NCBI GenBank assembly: GCA_032718865.1
Contig: JALUTQ010000005.1
Location: forward strand, 1,860,001 to 1,924,000
Source of the DNA: Tilletia caries
Lineage: Eukaryota; Basidiomycota; Exobasidiomycetes; Tilletiales; Tilletiaceae
Length of the DNA stretch: 64,000 bases
Reading direction: 5' to 3'
In this document: one piece after another, positions 13,847 through 25,632 of the stretch
How the letters are laid out: the number at the start of each line of letters is the position of its first letter
Numbering within the stretch: the first letter of the stretch is position 1
Program-made: the position numbers and the translations under genes
Notes under the pieces: generated by a model
Seen by the model: only the letters and a program-made list of their open reading frames with translations
What the model was told of the DNA's origin: nothing
Databases searched by the model: none

Positions 13847-16153
13847 ATGGTGGCTACTCTCTCCACCGTCTTCTCCGCCCTCGTCGCTCTGACCGTCCTG
13901 GCGCAGACAGCAGTCCAAGCCCGAATGGTCCCCGGGCCTGAAGCGATGCAATACTTCCACTCACGATCGGCCGCCCAGCAGAAGCAGGCGCAGTTCTTCG
14001 ACCCGACGTGCAAGGCGATCCAGGCTGTCATTTCGAACGCGTCTGCGATTTATGCACCCGGAGATGCTAAGTACACAGCGCAGATCAGTGAGCAGTCTTG
14101 GAAGGTTGTTAAAATGGATTTGTTTGTTCCTCTTCATCTCATCTTGGTTCCTTTCTCATTTTAAAGAGCATTGGTGTTCATCTGGTGACATGTACTCCAA
14201 GTGCTCGGTTGAGCCTGGTACCGCCGCCGATGTCTCTGCCATTGTGAGTCCAGAACGTCTTGTAGGCATTCAAAGCTTCCTTTCCTGCCATTGACGCCAA
14301 ATTTCTTGATTTCCGTCCACAGCTCAAGGTCCTCGCTACATCGAACTCGAGCTTTGCAGTACGTATTCCCTTAGTCCCGGACCTTCACTCTTTTTTCTTC
14401 CGTCCGAGTGTTGCTCATGCTATGACTCCTATGAACAGGTCCGCGGCGCCGGCCACTCCTGCGCTCCTGGCTTCTCAGGCAGCAAGGGCGTCAACATCGC
14501 GATGACCCGCTTCAACCAGGTCACCTACGACAAAGCCAAGCAAGTCGTGAAGTACGGCAGCGGGCTCATCTGGGATCAAGTCTACCAGCAACTCGAAAAG
14601 TACGACGTCAAAGTGGTCGGAGGCCGTGTCTCGGGCGTCGGCGTTGCCGGCTTCTCGCTCGGAGGCGGGTACTCCTTCCTTACCAATCAGTATGGTCTTA
14701 CTTCGGACGGGATCATCGCTTATGACTTCGTCACGGCTACGGGGCAGGTGCTTTATGTGACGAGGCAGAGCTACCCGGACTTGTTCTTCCTCCTTCAGGG
14801 CGGCTTCAACAATGCCGGGATTGTGACCAACTTTTATGTCAAGGCCAGGCCGCGGGCAACCATTTGGGGAGGTGTTCTCTTCTTCGACGGCAAGTATGTA
14901 CGTATTCTTTTCTACTGTGTCCTTTTTCTTTCTGTCGATAATACTGACGATCCGGTTCGCCAATCTTCGTCCCCCACCTTCTGGTCCTTCTCGGCAATAT
15001 TGCCATAATGTCTCTCAGCTCGACACTGTCCTCAACCTCACCGCTCAGTTCGCCTCCGAGCAAAACACCGACTTGCTGGGGGGCCTCCTGCCGACGATTG
15101 ATGCCTTTGCAGGTGTTCCTCTGGTCGAGTGTCAAATTTTCTACGATAGCCCGAACGTGAGTATACCTTCTTTCGGGAGTGAAAACGAACTCTTCTGAAT
15201 CGGGGTGCTGATTTCTACGAAATCTCTCTCTCTATGGGGATAATCTACGAACGAAACAGGGCCCTCCCGCCGGATCCTTCGTGAAGAACATCTTCGACCA
15301 GCTGCTCGCCCTGTCTCCTATCCACGTGGATGTCCTGGCGAACCGGACGATGGCCAATTTTACGGGCGCAGCGGACTCAGAGCAATTTGCCGGCATGCGC
15401 GGCACGTTCTCGTCGGTCAGCTTGGAGCGGTTGACCCCTGAGATTTTGCAGACCATTAAGGAGGAGTTCCAGGTAAGAACCCCCGGCCCCCGTCCTGGCG
15501 GCCATAATGTTCCGGTCTGCTCACGCCTTCCCATTTTCTTTGTCTGTGTATAGTACTACGGCACGATTGCACCCCTCGGTGGGGGCGTCCTCATCTCGTA
15601 CGATCTGGAACCGTTTGCCAGGGCAAAGTCGTATCCGGCCGCCTCGACCACCGGCTGGCCTCACGACAAGTCGCTGTCCCCTCTCAACCTCTACTGTGAG
15701 CTTCTTTCCCAGTCCTCTCTTTCACACAGCTCTCTCAATGTCTGATCCTCTCTCTGTCTACTCGAAGTTGCCTGGCCCCTCGGCTTGTCCGACGGCATCT
15801 TCTACGACGCCATCCGGCGCTCGACGAACAAGATCCGGCAGGCGGCTATTGCGCAAGGGCAGAAGCTTGACGGGCTGTACCTCTACCCGAACTATGCGCT
15901 GTACGATACTCCGCTTGAGGATGTGTATGGTCCCAATGTGGACCGGCTGACGAAGATTGCGGCCAAGTATGATCCGTCCAAGGTGCGTGGTCTTGTTTTG
16001 CTCTTTTGCCCTACCGTTTCTTTTGGGGATGGAGGAAGCATGTCATGCTCACCCTTCTCTATTCTTATTCTCTTTTTGGCAAAGATCATGGCTCGTGCTG
16101 GGGGATTCCAGTTCGCCCGTGGACGCAACACGTACAGTGTCTTCGGACCCTGA
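13847..16153 (+). CDS. Secreted FAD-linked oxidoreductase (PCMH-type, berberine-bridge-like)
   Basis: Nine exons (13847-14087, 14167-14243, 14323-14358, 14439-14897, 15019-15156, 15260-15472, 15554-15695, 15768-15982, 16085-16153) give one frame. The first about 25 residues form a signal peptide (hydrophobic, ending TAVQA). The FAD-binding PCMH domain follows: CSVEPGTAADVSAI, VRGAGHSCAPGFSG (His likely carries covalent FAD), GSGLIWDQVYQQL, and GRVSGVGVAGFSLGGGYSF. The usual second Cys flavin link of bicovalent members is not seen. The C-terminal substrate half ends RGRNTYSVFGP. Members oxidise sugars, alkaloid-like compounds or other alcohols; the substrate here cannot be told. Several N-x-S/T sites (NRT, NFT, NLT) fit secretion. 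Confidence 0.88.
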
Positions 16154-16465
16154 TTCCATGGCAACTCCTCCTGAAGATTCAGCGTTCAGGCTTGTCGGAG
16201 GACCCCTCATATTCGCTTTTTTATTACGTATCATCTAACCCGAATGACGGGTTACTTGTGTATCTTTCAGAAATTCTACGGAGTGCACCTTCCCTCCCCC
16301 CGCGTGCGCGTCAGGTCGTACGTTGGAGCAAGGATCAAGGAAGTCCTGAGCGGCAACAGTTGAGAGTAAGCAAGATATCTGGACACGGAGCGTTGCGAAC
16401 GGGGAGTTAGTGAGCGGAGAGTTGAGGAATATCGAAGAGAGTCGGCACGGACGGGTCGAATGCCA

Positions 16466-17720
16466 TCACTCGCTCGACGTCCGCTCGCTACGTGATAGAA
16501 AAAAAGACCCACCCACCTCCCCATCCCAAATGCGTCCGCGTCTCTCCAGCTGCACCAGGTCGGGCCGCATCGACGTGCGAGCACTTTGGAGTGCTCTAGA
16601 CCTGAGAAGACCTTCTCGCAGAAGGAAGGCTAGGATGCGGGAGGAGGACGGCTGAACGCAATTGGACAGGAGGAGGCCGCAGTCGTTCGCTCCGATGGAG
16701 GTCGGTGAAGGCGACTGGAAGGACGCCGCAAAAGACTGGCTGGCCACCAGCTTGTCGTTCAAGAGCAGCAAGACCGGTAACGACGTCGAAGCCGCGAGCG
16801 ACACGCAGAGATCCACAGACTGTTCGTCATTAGTCTGGAGAAAAAGAGATCATGTACTAGCCCTGAAAAGTGAACACTGCTAGACTCGATCTCATACTCA
16901 CTCTGCCTCGCCCTGCCCGGCTGGATCCTCCTTCATCCTTTCCTTGTGCTGCCGGGCCGTCTCGAAGTGGAGTGCCCACGCTACAGGAGGATTGAGCGCG
17001 GCTGTCGTGGCCTCCGCGGCCGTTGCAACATCGGTAGGAGCTCCACCGGCCGCAATCGCCGCACGCATGATCATCTCAAAAGCATCCTTACTCAGAAAGG
17101 TGCTCACCGACCGCTTCTGACCTTGAAGATAGGCCAGGATCCATCGATTCGCCTGTCGCGCCGCGATGCGTACCGAATCAGAGCGACCACCCGTCTTGAA
17201 GCCGTCGAGCTCTCGGATGACGATGTGGGGCAGCGCAATTCGGAACGGAAGATCGTGGGTCTGAACTCGACCGGCACCTGCGGAGAGGAGGTATGATGCC
17301 CAATTTCGGCCAGACGTTGGAGATCAAGAGCGCGCTCAGGTTCCTGACGAGGAGGAGGGGAAAAAGAAACAGCTGCCGTAGAAAGGCAACGTGTTCGAGC
17401 AGTGTGTCCCTGTGAATGAGGGAGGTGGCAGACTGTGTGAGTCCTCCTATCTGACAAGGCGACGAGCCAGCTTGCACAGCGTTACTCACGTATCAAGGAC
17501 CATCACGCTCGGCCCAGCGCCGGTATAGAGACTTGTTCTTGTCCGCTGGACTTGGGATGAAGCTGGAATGCGCCACCATCTGATGCGCGTCTTCGGCATT
17601 CGCGTCCAACTCGCGACCGTGCGGAGCGATCTCCATAGCGTCTGCGTGCTGTATGCCCGAGTGTGGAACCGGCCCAGAAGGACCTGCTCTCCTGCTCCCA
17701 AGAGGAGTCGCGTTTGTCAA
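16466..17720 (-). pseudogene. Swt1-like PIN-domain endoribonuclease gene, frame apparently disrupted
   Basis: PIN-domain pieces appear in order on the minus strand: SVMVLDT, then after an intron DTLLEHVAFLRQL, then RIALPHIVIRELDGFK with RIAARQANRWILAYLQG, and finally TNDEQSVDLCVSL with LLLLND. These match the acidic-residue scaffold of Swt1, which cleaves unspliced or aberrant mRNA at the nuclear pore. The pieces do not join cleanly. The frame changes between RRWAERDGP and SVMVLDT, again before VQTHDLPF, and the intron before TNDEQ joins in the wrong phase. Either small indels have broken the gene, or the sequence has base-call errors, or splicing is unusual. Neighbouring genes show no such problem. 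Confidence 0.55.
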
Positions 17721-17767
17721 CGACGACGACGACCGTCCCGGCTGTAATCGATGGCAGCGCACGTCCT

Positions 17768-18480
17768 ACGGAACGTCCAGATTGAGCTCGTCGCTATGCA
17801 CAGCCGCATCACCCGTATCCGCCATATCCTCCTCCTCCCAGATCTCCGCATACCGAGGCAAGCCCGTGGCCGGGTCGATGGCGTAGTGCGCCCCCCGTTG
17901 AGATCGTTATGCGCAAAATTCTGCGACGGGAAGACGAGCAGGAAGGCGATGATGATGATACCGCCGCTGCTGCTGCTGCCGCGTTTGCGAAGTCGGCATA
18001 CGTCCGGCCAGGCTTCACCCCGTCCATGCTATGAGCGGCCTGGGGAGCAGGCCTACATCGCCGCATCTTGGCCCCGGCCTCTGTTCCGGCCCGCGCCCGC
18101 CTTGCCGTGTGCACTGCCGCTGCTCCGTACGCCGCAGTGCAAAGAGAGATGTCTGCATTCAAGTCGTATGGGAAGCGAAATCAATGCTGATCGTGCTGGA
18201 AGCGACGCTTCGAAGCTGGCAGGCGGAATGACCAACACTTGGGGGGCGACACGCTGCTGCATAGCAACAGCACAAAGCCACACTCGCGCGGGAGAAGCCG
18301 GAACGTTCACCCGACTCCTGCCGTTTGTTTACTCGCTCCCCCAAACTTGCGTCCAGGAATGCAGCACGACCTCGACAACGACAACGACAGCGCGAGCCAC
18401 AGCGACAGCGATGACGAGACCCTGCTCTTCGCCGTCTGGCATGATCGCCTGTACAGAGGGGAAATCAGCTGAGACTCCAT
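17768..18480 (-). CDS. Possible membrane protein, model uncertain
   Basis: I do not recognise this. Minus-strand frames contain hydrophobic segments (GLVIAVAVARAVVVVVEVVL near 18440-18380 and GGIIIIAFLLVF near 17955), an Ala-rich stretch, and an acidic tail (RYAEIWEEEDMADTGD and on to NLDVP, stop at 17768). Joining NFAHNDLNGG to AHYAIDPATGLPRYAE needs a one-base change at a G6 run near 17893. The evidence supports a gene or gene remnant but not exact exons. It may be the neighbour of, or the 5' part of, the PIN gene. Confidence 0.3.
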
Positions 18481-19271
18481 CCAACGGTGCTGACACTCTG
18501 CCCTGCTGACCTCTTCGTCTGAACGCTGACCGGGTCTGCCTCCCCTTCCTCTGCCTCCCCTTCCTCTCCCTCACCAGAAATTGATACCAGTTCGCCCGCG
18601 CGAGCGCACAGCGACCAGCTCACAGCGATCTGCTTTCTTTCCGAGTGTCTCCTCCTCAGTACGAAGCCTTGGATACTGACAGCAGTCGGGTCTGCGTGTG
18701 TCGGCGACCAAGGTCACGGAGGCCGAGGGACAGACAGACCTGGGTCACAGTCCGCAGTCATCCCAGGATTACGCAGCAGACCCACTCTCCAACGGCCGTG
18801 GACATTCCTCCTTCCTCTTTTTCTCTCGGATCCCGGAAAGCCGACATCAAGCCACCATTCCGTCTGCAGATCACACATGATCCTCGCACGCTTCCATGCA
18901 GATCAAAACATCGTCGCTCAAGTCCAACCTGCTCGCTCGCTCAGAACAGGGCCCTACTGCCGCGCTGTCGCTTCCGAACCCGGATTTATTGCCAAGTGAG
19001 CTGAAGGCGCTAAGCATATAGACTGTTCCCCCATCCCATGCAGCTCTGATGGCAATCCCGGAACGTCCACAGTATGGGGTCCCCAAGCACAGGCCATTGG
19101 TTCACTTTTTCTCTCTCCAACGTCCCATCTTTTCCGAGCACAGGCCATACATGCCAGTTTTAGGTCACTCGAAGGCAAAGGCGCCATATTGAACATTCGG
19201 GCTTAAAAGGAGCCCCCCCTTCGAAATCCGTCCTGCTCCCCTTCCTCCATCTTCTCCCAGATCTTCACACC

Positions 19272-19273
<2 letters not shown>

Positions 19274-19343
<70 letters not shown>

Positions 19344-19355
19344 CCTACACACAGA

Positions 19356-19406
<51 letters not shown>

Positions 19407-19430
19407 CGACATACACACACACTCACATTC
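19274..19430. repeat. CA microsatellite
   Basis: About 65 bp of nearly pure CA dinucleotides (19274-19340) is followed by interrupted CA/CT units to about 19430. It ends about 80 bp before the next gene's start codon and so lies in its promoter or leader. It creates a spurious Val-Cys reading frame on the minus strand. Confidence 0.9.
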
Positions 19431-19511
19431 AAGCCCCGACGCTCCCGCCCAATTCTTTCTTCTTCCCTTCCAACACCATCATCACCCTCACCCTCATACT
19501 CATTCTTCACC

Positions 19512-20432
19512 ATGGCTCCGTCATTCGTATCAAACAGCCTCCCTGATGCCAGCGAGATCCTCACCATGGCTATTCAAACCCTCATCCAGCTCGCTCCAAA
19601 GACGAGCCCGAGCCAGGCAGTTGTCGAGTGCGCTCAAATACTTAAGGCCGCCCAAGAGAGTCCATTCGAGAGCAAGATTCCCGAAATCGGAAACACAGCC
19701 ACCGCCAACAAGATACAGGTGCTCTCTCTCAACGCCGGCAAGGCCAACTGTATATTTTCGGAGATGGTGGCGGTAATCGCGAAGGCGTCTCGAGATTTCG
19801 GCACCTTCTGTGACGAATACGCCGAGGTCACCGAGGGCCTCCAGCGGCAAGGCTCCGGTACGGCTGGCCTCCAGCTCTACTTAGAGTGAGTAACATACAT
19901 CGTCGCTTTCATCTTCCACAGACACCGAGCTAACTGACATCGCCTACTTTCTTTCTGCACTCTACAGGCTTGAGATCGTTGATTCTCGGGCTGTGCGACC
20001 TACGGCCGTACTCACAACTGCCACCGCCACCGCCACCGTTCCTGGTCCTACTTCACTGCTTCCAGCAGTCACATCAGCTCTCGCTGGCAGCAGTGTCGCG
20101 GGTGTTCGCGTCCCGGTGACGAGTGGACTCGGCGGCGTCTCGGCATCGCTCCCACTTGCATCCATCTCCGGTTCTGTTCCGTAAGTGTATTTTCCCGCAC
20201 TGGGCCAGGGTTCTTTACTCTTACTGACATGCTATCTATCTTTTCTGACTACATCTTTTCAGGCTCGGTGATGTTTCCGGCATCTTGTCCACGGGTCTGC
20301 CCTCGATCAGCATCCCTCGCGGGTTGACCTCGTCGAAAAACGCGTCCTTCCACGGCTCCAAGGCTTCCTACGACGGAGATGCTCATGTCCGCATCCCCGT
20401 CCAGCCCACAGCCGAGGAGGCCTCGACTATCA

Positions 20433-20464
<32 letters not shown>

Positions 20465-21148
20465 CAATCGAGGGACTCGTACCCTTCTTCGGATTCAATC
20501 GGCGACATTCCGGACGAATCCACGGACTCGTCAATCATCTCTGACGAGTGGTCTCCCTGCTGGCACGCAGCTGGGATTGATGTCAGCCCCCCACGGCGGT
20601 ATCGCTACCGTGGATTGTTGCCGACTGTCATTGGCAGATATTTTCCGCCGATGAAGATCGTTGCGCCTACGACCTCCGCGATCCCGGTCCAAGTGACGAA
20701 CCCCGCTGGTGGGTCACGAGGTCTGGAATCATTCCCTTCGTTCGTGATTGGCGAGATCCAACCTCGTCCGGCCAGCAAGAACAAGGTCCCCCGGTTCAAA
20801 GTTGTCGAGCCCATCGTGGCCCCGTCCTGCCCCCACCGACAACACAAAGCCTTGGATCAGTCCCCCAGTCAGCGCCTCCAAGTCCTCTGCCAAGTGGAGC
20901 TGAATCCCTGTGCCGAGAACCCCCGCCCACTGAAGGCTCCCGGCGACGCTTCAACCAAAAGGAGACTTCTGTTTTTCGGATCCCGTCACCAGCAGCATCG
21001 TTCCTGCTCCACGACTTCATCACTGCAACGGACCCTTGCCCCATCCACGTCTTCGTCCTTCGCCGTCGCCTTAGATTCAATACTCCGAAGTCCGAGATAT
21101 TTGCCGCTCCGGAACGCACCTTGCCCTCGTCGTCTCGCTCTCGATTGA
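19512..21148 (+). CDS. Hypothetical protein, acidic and Ser/Pro-rich
   Basis: Three exons (19512-19885, 19968-20180, 20263-21148) join in frame through LYLELEIVD and SGSVPLGDV. No family is recognised. The first about 125 residues are helical-looking ([36 protein letters not shown]). They are followed by a Thr/Ala/Val-rich linker, a run of ten Asp near 20440-20463, and a Pro/Ser/Arg-rich tail. The final part of the frame (from about 20800) looks low in coding quality, so the true end could be nearer. No signal peptide or clear membrane span is seen. Confidence 0.55.
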
Positions 21149-21997
21149 TCCATCTCGTGTCGGCCCATCTCGCGCGTCGTTCTTGTCTGCCCTCGGTTCT
21201 TGTTGCCTCCCTATCTGCAGCACAACAATCCAGAACAGCATCAGGGTTTCCATTCTTCGTATCGTGTCATCTCCGCAACGCTCGCCATCCAGACGAACGT
21301 CTATCCACAGACATTGACCTGGACCAAGATCTACCCGAATACCCGGCCATCAATTTTGTTCCCTTCGCTTCGCTCTCCGTACTCGCTCTCGACGCCTGCT
21401 CTTGCCTTGGACTATCGTCGCCATCTGTCTGCAATTTATACCTATCATCGTCGTTGTTGTCTGTCTTATTGCCATCATGATCCAGAGGGAGGAGGAGTAT
21501 TAATTATTGAGATACTGCATGTAGCGATGGCGAGGTCGTGATGCTCGCTTCCGACTTCGACATTGAGCTCGTGCACGACGTCCATCGCCAGCAAGGGTTG
21601 TGAGGATAAAGGTGAGCGCCATCACAAAGACATCTGGGCAAGAGCCCCCCCCCCCCTCGATTTCCTTTCCAGGTGTGGCCCTCATCACTGATCATCCCTG
21701 CCTTCTTGATGTTGGGTTGCGCAGATCAAGGTGGACATCGTCTGCATCTCAACTGGGAACACCTCCTCCTTTTCAACCAGTACCTTATCACACCGCTTTT
21801 CCACAGGAATCTCGTACCTGGCACACTGTGCCCCTTGCGACTCCGGAGCAGAAACGCGAAGGGAAAGTGGACGAAGTGGTTAGGTATGTAGACCAATTGT
21901 TTCATCTTCGATTGCGGACCTGAGGCTGTTGAGGCGAATGCAAATGCGTATAACTGGTGCCAAAGACGGTACGTGAGCCCCACCAGCGGGTGGAACT
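21149..21997. other. Convergent intergenic region
   Basis: This lies between the 3' ends of the hypothetical gene (+) and the phospholipase C gene (-). Nothing beyond a C10 run (21647-21656) and scattered short frames is seen. Confidence 0.5.
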
Positions 21998-24900
21998 TCA
22001 TTTTCCGGGGACGATGCCGACATAGCGTATGTTGACATGGACGAAAAGAGTCGAAAACCGGTGCGGGAATAGGTCGGCATCGTACAGAGGCACATGTCGA
22101 TACCCTGTCACAGACCAGAGGAAGAGAGAGAGAGAGCTCCGCGTCAGCAAAAGAGCTGCTTGGGCAAGGACAGAAGCCAACAAGAACGCAAAGAGAAAGA
22201 AACGCACCTTGTAGCATGCTCCCCAAACACACCGAATACGTCGCAAGACAGTTCGTATCCAGCTGGTTCGCCTCGTAGACCTCAAACTTGACAAAGCACA
22301 AGTCAAGCAAGCCGCGACTCAAGCCGCGGATGTTATCCGCCCGGCCCAGCGCATCATCACCCAGAAACTCCGACGCGCGAGCCATCGTCAAATCACCCGC
22401 TGGCACCTCCAACGCGATGCTCAACGGCGAGTTCCAGCACGGGTTGAAGCCGTTCCCTCTGATCGTGTGTGTTCGGAGTCGGGACGTCCGCTTGCCCGCG
22501 CCCGAAGTCGACACGGAGGAGACGGAGGAAACGGAGTCGGATCGGCGCATACGCCGGGTGCTATCCAGCAATGCTCCGGGCGCGTACAAGGAGCTTCCCG
22601 CTGTCGAGGCAGCAAAGGAGAGCGTAGTCGACGACCTCCGCGGCGGCTCGAAATCAAAGCCGCTCGCACTCGTGCTCGTCGGAGTGCCTAACGGCGGGGA
22701 GACGCCGCCGAGAAAGCTCCGACTGACATCAACCGAGGCTGGCTGGGGTCCCCAACATTCGGGTGTATGGATCGACAACGCGACGTAGGGATCGATCCCA
22801 TCGCTCTCCTTGTCCTTATCCTGCGAAAGTTCGTTGAAGCGAGGCAACTGCTGCGCCGAGATGATCTTGATCTCGATCGCAAACCGCAAGCGATCCGTCG
22901 AGTCCCGGCACTGATCCTCGAGCCGTAACGCATCGGGCTTTAACACGTATCCGCACTTGCCGTTCCGGACAAACATCGCATGGTTGATCTGCATGCCCAG
23001 ATCCGGCGTTTGCCAGTTGAGCGCGACGAGCTGACAGCCTGCGGCCCACATGTCGTGCGGCGAGAAGTTGGCGCTCTGAAGTCGGGGTAATGCCTTCATA
23101 CCCTTCATGCTCGGCCAGACGCGTGTTAGGTGCGTCATGTTGTGCCGGACGAGTGAATCCTTCGACTCCTTGATGTGCTTGATCGCGTCTCCTTCGCCCA
23201 GCGAGATCATGTGCTCCACCTCGTACCGATACTCCTCGTCGGACGCCCAGCCTTGGAACGAGACCCCAATGGTGTAGACCAATAGAGAAGCCAAACTCGC
23301 CGACAACGCCTTCTTGCCAGGTCCATTCTTCTTCTCCTTCTCCTTCTTGTCCTTGCTGCGCCTTTTCCCAATGGCATTCTTGATCGACGACACTGTGGAC
23401 AGGGCTAAGAAGAAGAACGGAATGTCAGTCCAGGTGAGGGTTAGTCCGTAGGGGAACCGTTGGCAGGACGCAAGGGCGGGAGTCACTCACCAACAGACTC
23501 GCCAGTACCTTCCGATTCGTTCGTTTCCGACCCAGTGGTATATCCTTCTGCAATTTCGACTGCTGTAATCTCACTCTTCTCCCCTGCTTTTACTTTCCGC
23601 CGATCGCTCTCAGAAATATACAAATTCTTGGTCTGCGACGGAAGAGGAACGGGAGATCGATCAGTCCACCTTCGCGCGAAAGCTCGCACATCGCATCTTT
23701 GAGCCCCTCCAAGGCCAGTACCGTGGCTAGGCCAATGACTGCCCACTCACCTTGATCAAAATCTTCCCCTTCAAATCTTCCGGACTCGGCAACATGCCAT
23801 CCTCTGTCCGACCCGGCAAGGCCTCCGTCAACAAGACGTCCCCCAGGCGTTCCCGCAGTATCCGCGCCACCTCGTCCTGCTGCGGCGGGTCGATGTGCAG
23901 CTCGAGCGAGACGATGAGCGGATACGGATTGCTCACGAACGCGTATCGGCTCAGGGTCTCGACTACGTCGACGAAGGGGACGGGCGTGATTAGGGAGAGA
24001 CCGTGTCGGACTTCGGGTGCGTTATCCTTGCCTGGCCAGCAATCAACTTGATCGGAAAATACACAAACGGGTCGAAAGTTAGCAAAACATTGCAAAAAAG
24101 GAAAGAGAGTCAACCCTTCGCCTCTTCTCACAGGGCTAGAGCCGAGTGACAGGTGCGAGGTGGAGCAAGAAGGACTCACTTTCGACGCTCCTCGCCCCGC
24201 GCTGCAGAGCCCGAATATAACCCTCAATCGTACTCCCGCCTTTCCACTGATAGCCGACAAGATAGGTGTTGTGGCTACTGGAAATATAATATTCGCTCAA
24301 GGGACGCGTCATGTCGTGATAGATGAGCCCATTCTGCTGTTCCTGGGCCTTGGTGAGAAGAGTAGAGGCGACCTCGCCGGCCTTGGCAACGATGGGAGTC
24401 GATAAGGCTTGCTCTGAGAGTGTGGCGAGCGATCCGACGCCGCTGGAGGGCGGTGGAGCGGTAGCACCGGCGGCATCGCTATGTGTGAACGCGCTAGCAA
24501 CAGCGCCTGTGGATAACCGTAACCTTCCGCTGCAGTCGCCTTGTTGCCTTTGCCTCTGCCGCTGACCCTGGCACTGGCCCTGTCGTTGGCCGGGGCCAGT
24601 CTTTACCCGTTTCGCGGCGTCGACGAAGAAGGGACACTGATCCATGACGAGCGCATTGTCCGGGCTCATCAGGAATGCAGTAAACATGTCCAAGTGGATC
24701 GCGCTGGAGTGCAAGCTGCGGTACTTGTTGAAGAGCTTGTCGACTGCGTATTCGGAAATATTGGTCATCTGCTGTTCGACCTGGAGGAACTCGGTGAAGC
24801 TCTCGCGACTGATGCCTAACCGGTTCGGGACGCGTCCCGCCGGCCGTAGACGGCGGCTCTTGTCATGAGGGGCGGAGGCACTACGACGGCGGCGGATCCC

Positions 24901-25632
24901 GAGGCCCAGGCCCTGTTCACTGGAGTTGTTCACGTCGACGGTCGCGGGTGAGACCTGAACATCGGCCCAGCGCTCGAATACGTTTTCGACCTCTGGGCGA
25001 CGGGGCCGGCCGTGCGGGCTGGAATCACCGACGATGCCGAGTAAGATCTCGTTGCGGGTCTGCTGGAGGGCGAGGAGGGTGGCGCGCCATCGTTTGAGAG
25101 AGGCCTCGCTGGGGGCGATGAGATGGACGGTCTTGTATGCGCCTGGCCGTTTGTAGTGGATCGACATCCACCTGGAGGCGACGTCTTCTGACTTGTTGCA
25201 TTCTCTGCGGGCATAGACTGCATCTGCGCCGACGCGGATTTCGCTGATCAGATCGATGTCGACTTTGGAGAGGGAATGATGGGGGCGAGTGAGTGGGTGG
25301 GAAAGCGACTGCGCAGAATGGGGAAGAGGGAGGACATGCTCACTGTAGTTCTTGCGCTTGCTGTCCCACAAGATACGGCCCTGATCGACGTCGAGGCGGA
25401 GGGTGCGTTGCTTCTTCTTCTTCGGCGTGATCTTCTCGAATGTTTCGCCCTGGAGCAGCTGATACGGAATCAGGACCCCGAGCAGACGGACGGCAGCGGG
25501 CTGTGCATCTGCGATTGCGATTGCGGCTGCTGCGGCGGCGGCGGGCGTACTCGGGCTGGCTGTTGTTTTGGCGCTGAACCCGGCTGTGGCATCAGCGGTC
25601 GCCGGTCGTGAGGGAGACGCGAAGCGTGACAT
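21998..25632 (-). CDS. PLC1: Phosphoinositide-specific phospholipase C (delta-type)
   Basis: Five exons (25632-24180, 24046-23751, 23632-23491, 23404-22208, 22104-21998) join in frame. Order: N-terminal PH domain ([19 protein letters not shown] and on), EF-hand-like region ([16 protein letters not shown]), X domain ([20 protein letters not shown] with catalytic His, then [12 protein letters not shown]), then [13 protein letters not shown], a charged Lys-rich linker ([13 protein letters not shown]), Y domain ([31 protein letters not shown]), and a C2 domain ending [20 protein letters not shown]. It hydrolyses PIP2 to diacylglycerol and IP3. All expected catalytic blocks are visible. The C2 domain carries a Ser/Gly-rich insertion. 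Confidence 0.93.

Noticed and set aside
17730..17770. A 28-nt intron bridging NLDVP to the PIN gene
   Set aside because: Far shorter than every other intron here; an in-frame stop ending a separate gene is simpler.
19271..19567. 98-codon Val-Cys-rich frame on the - strand
   Set aside because: Produced by the CA microsatellite.
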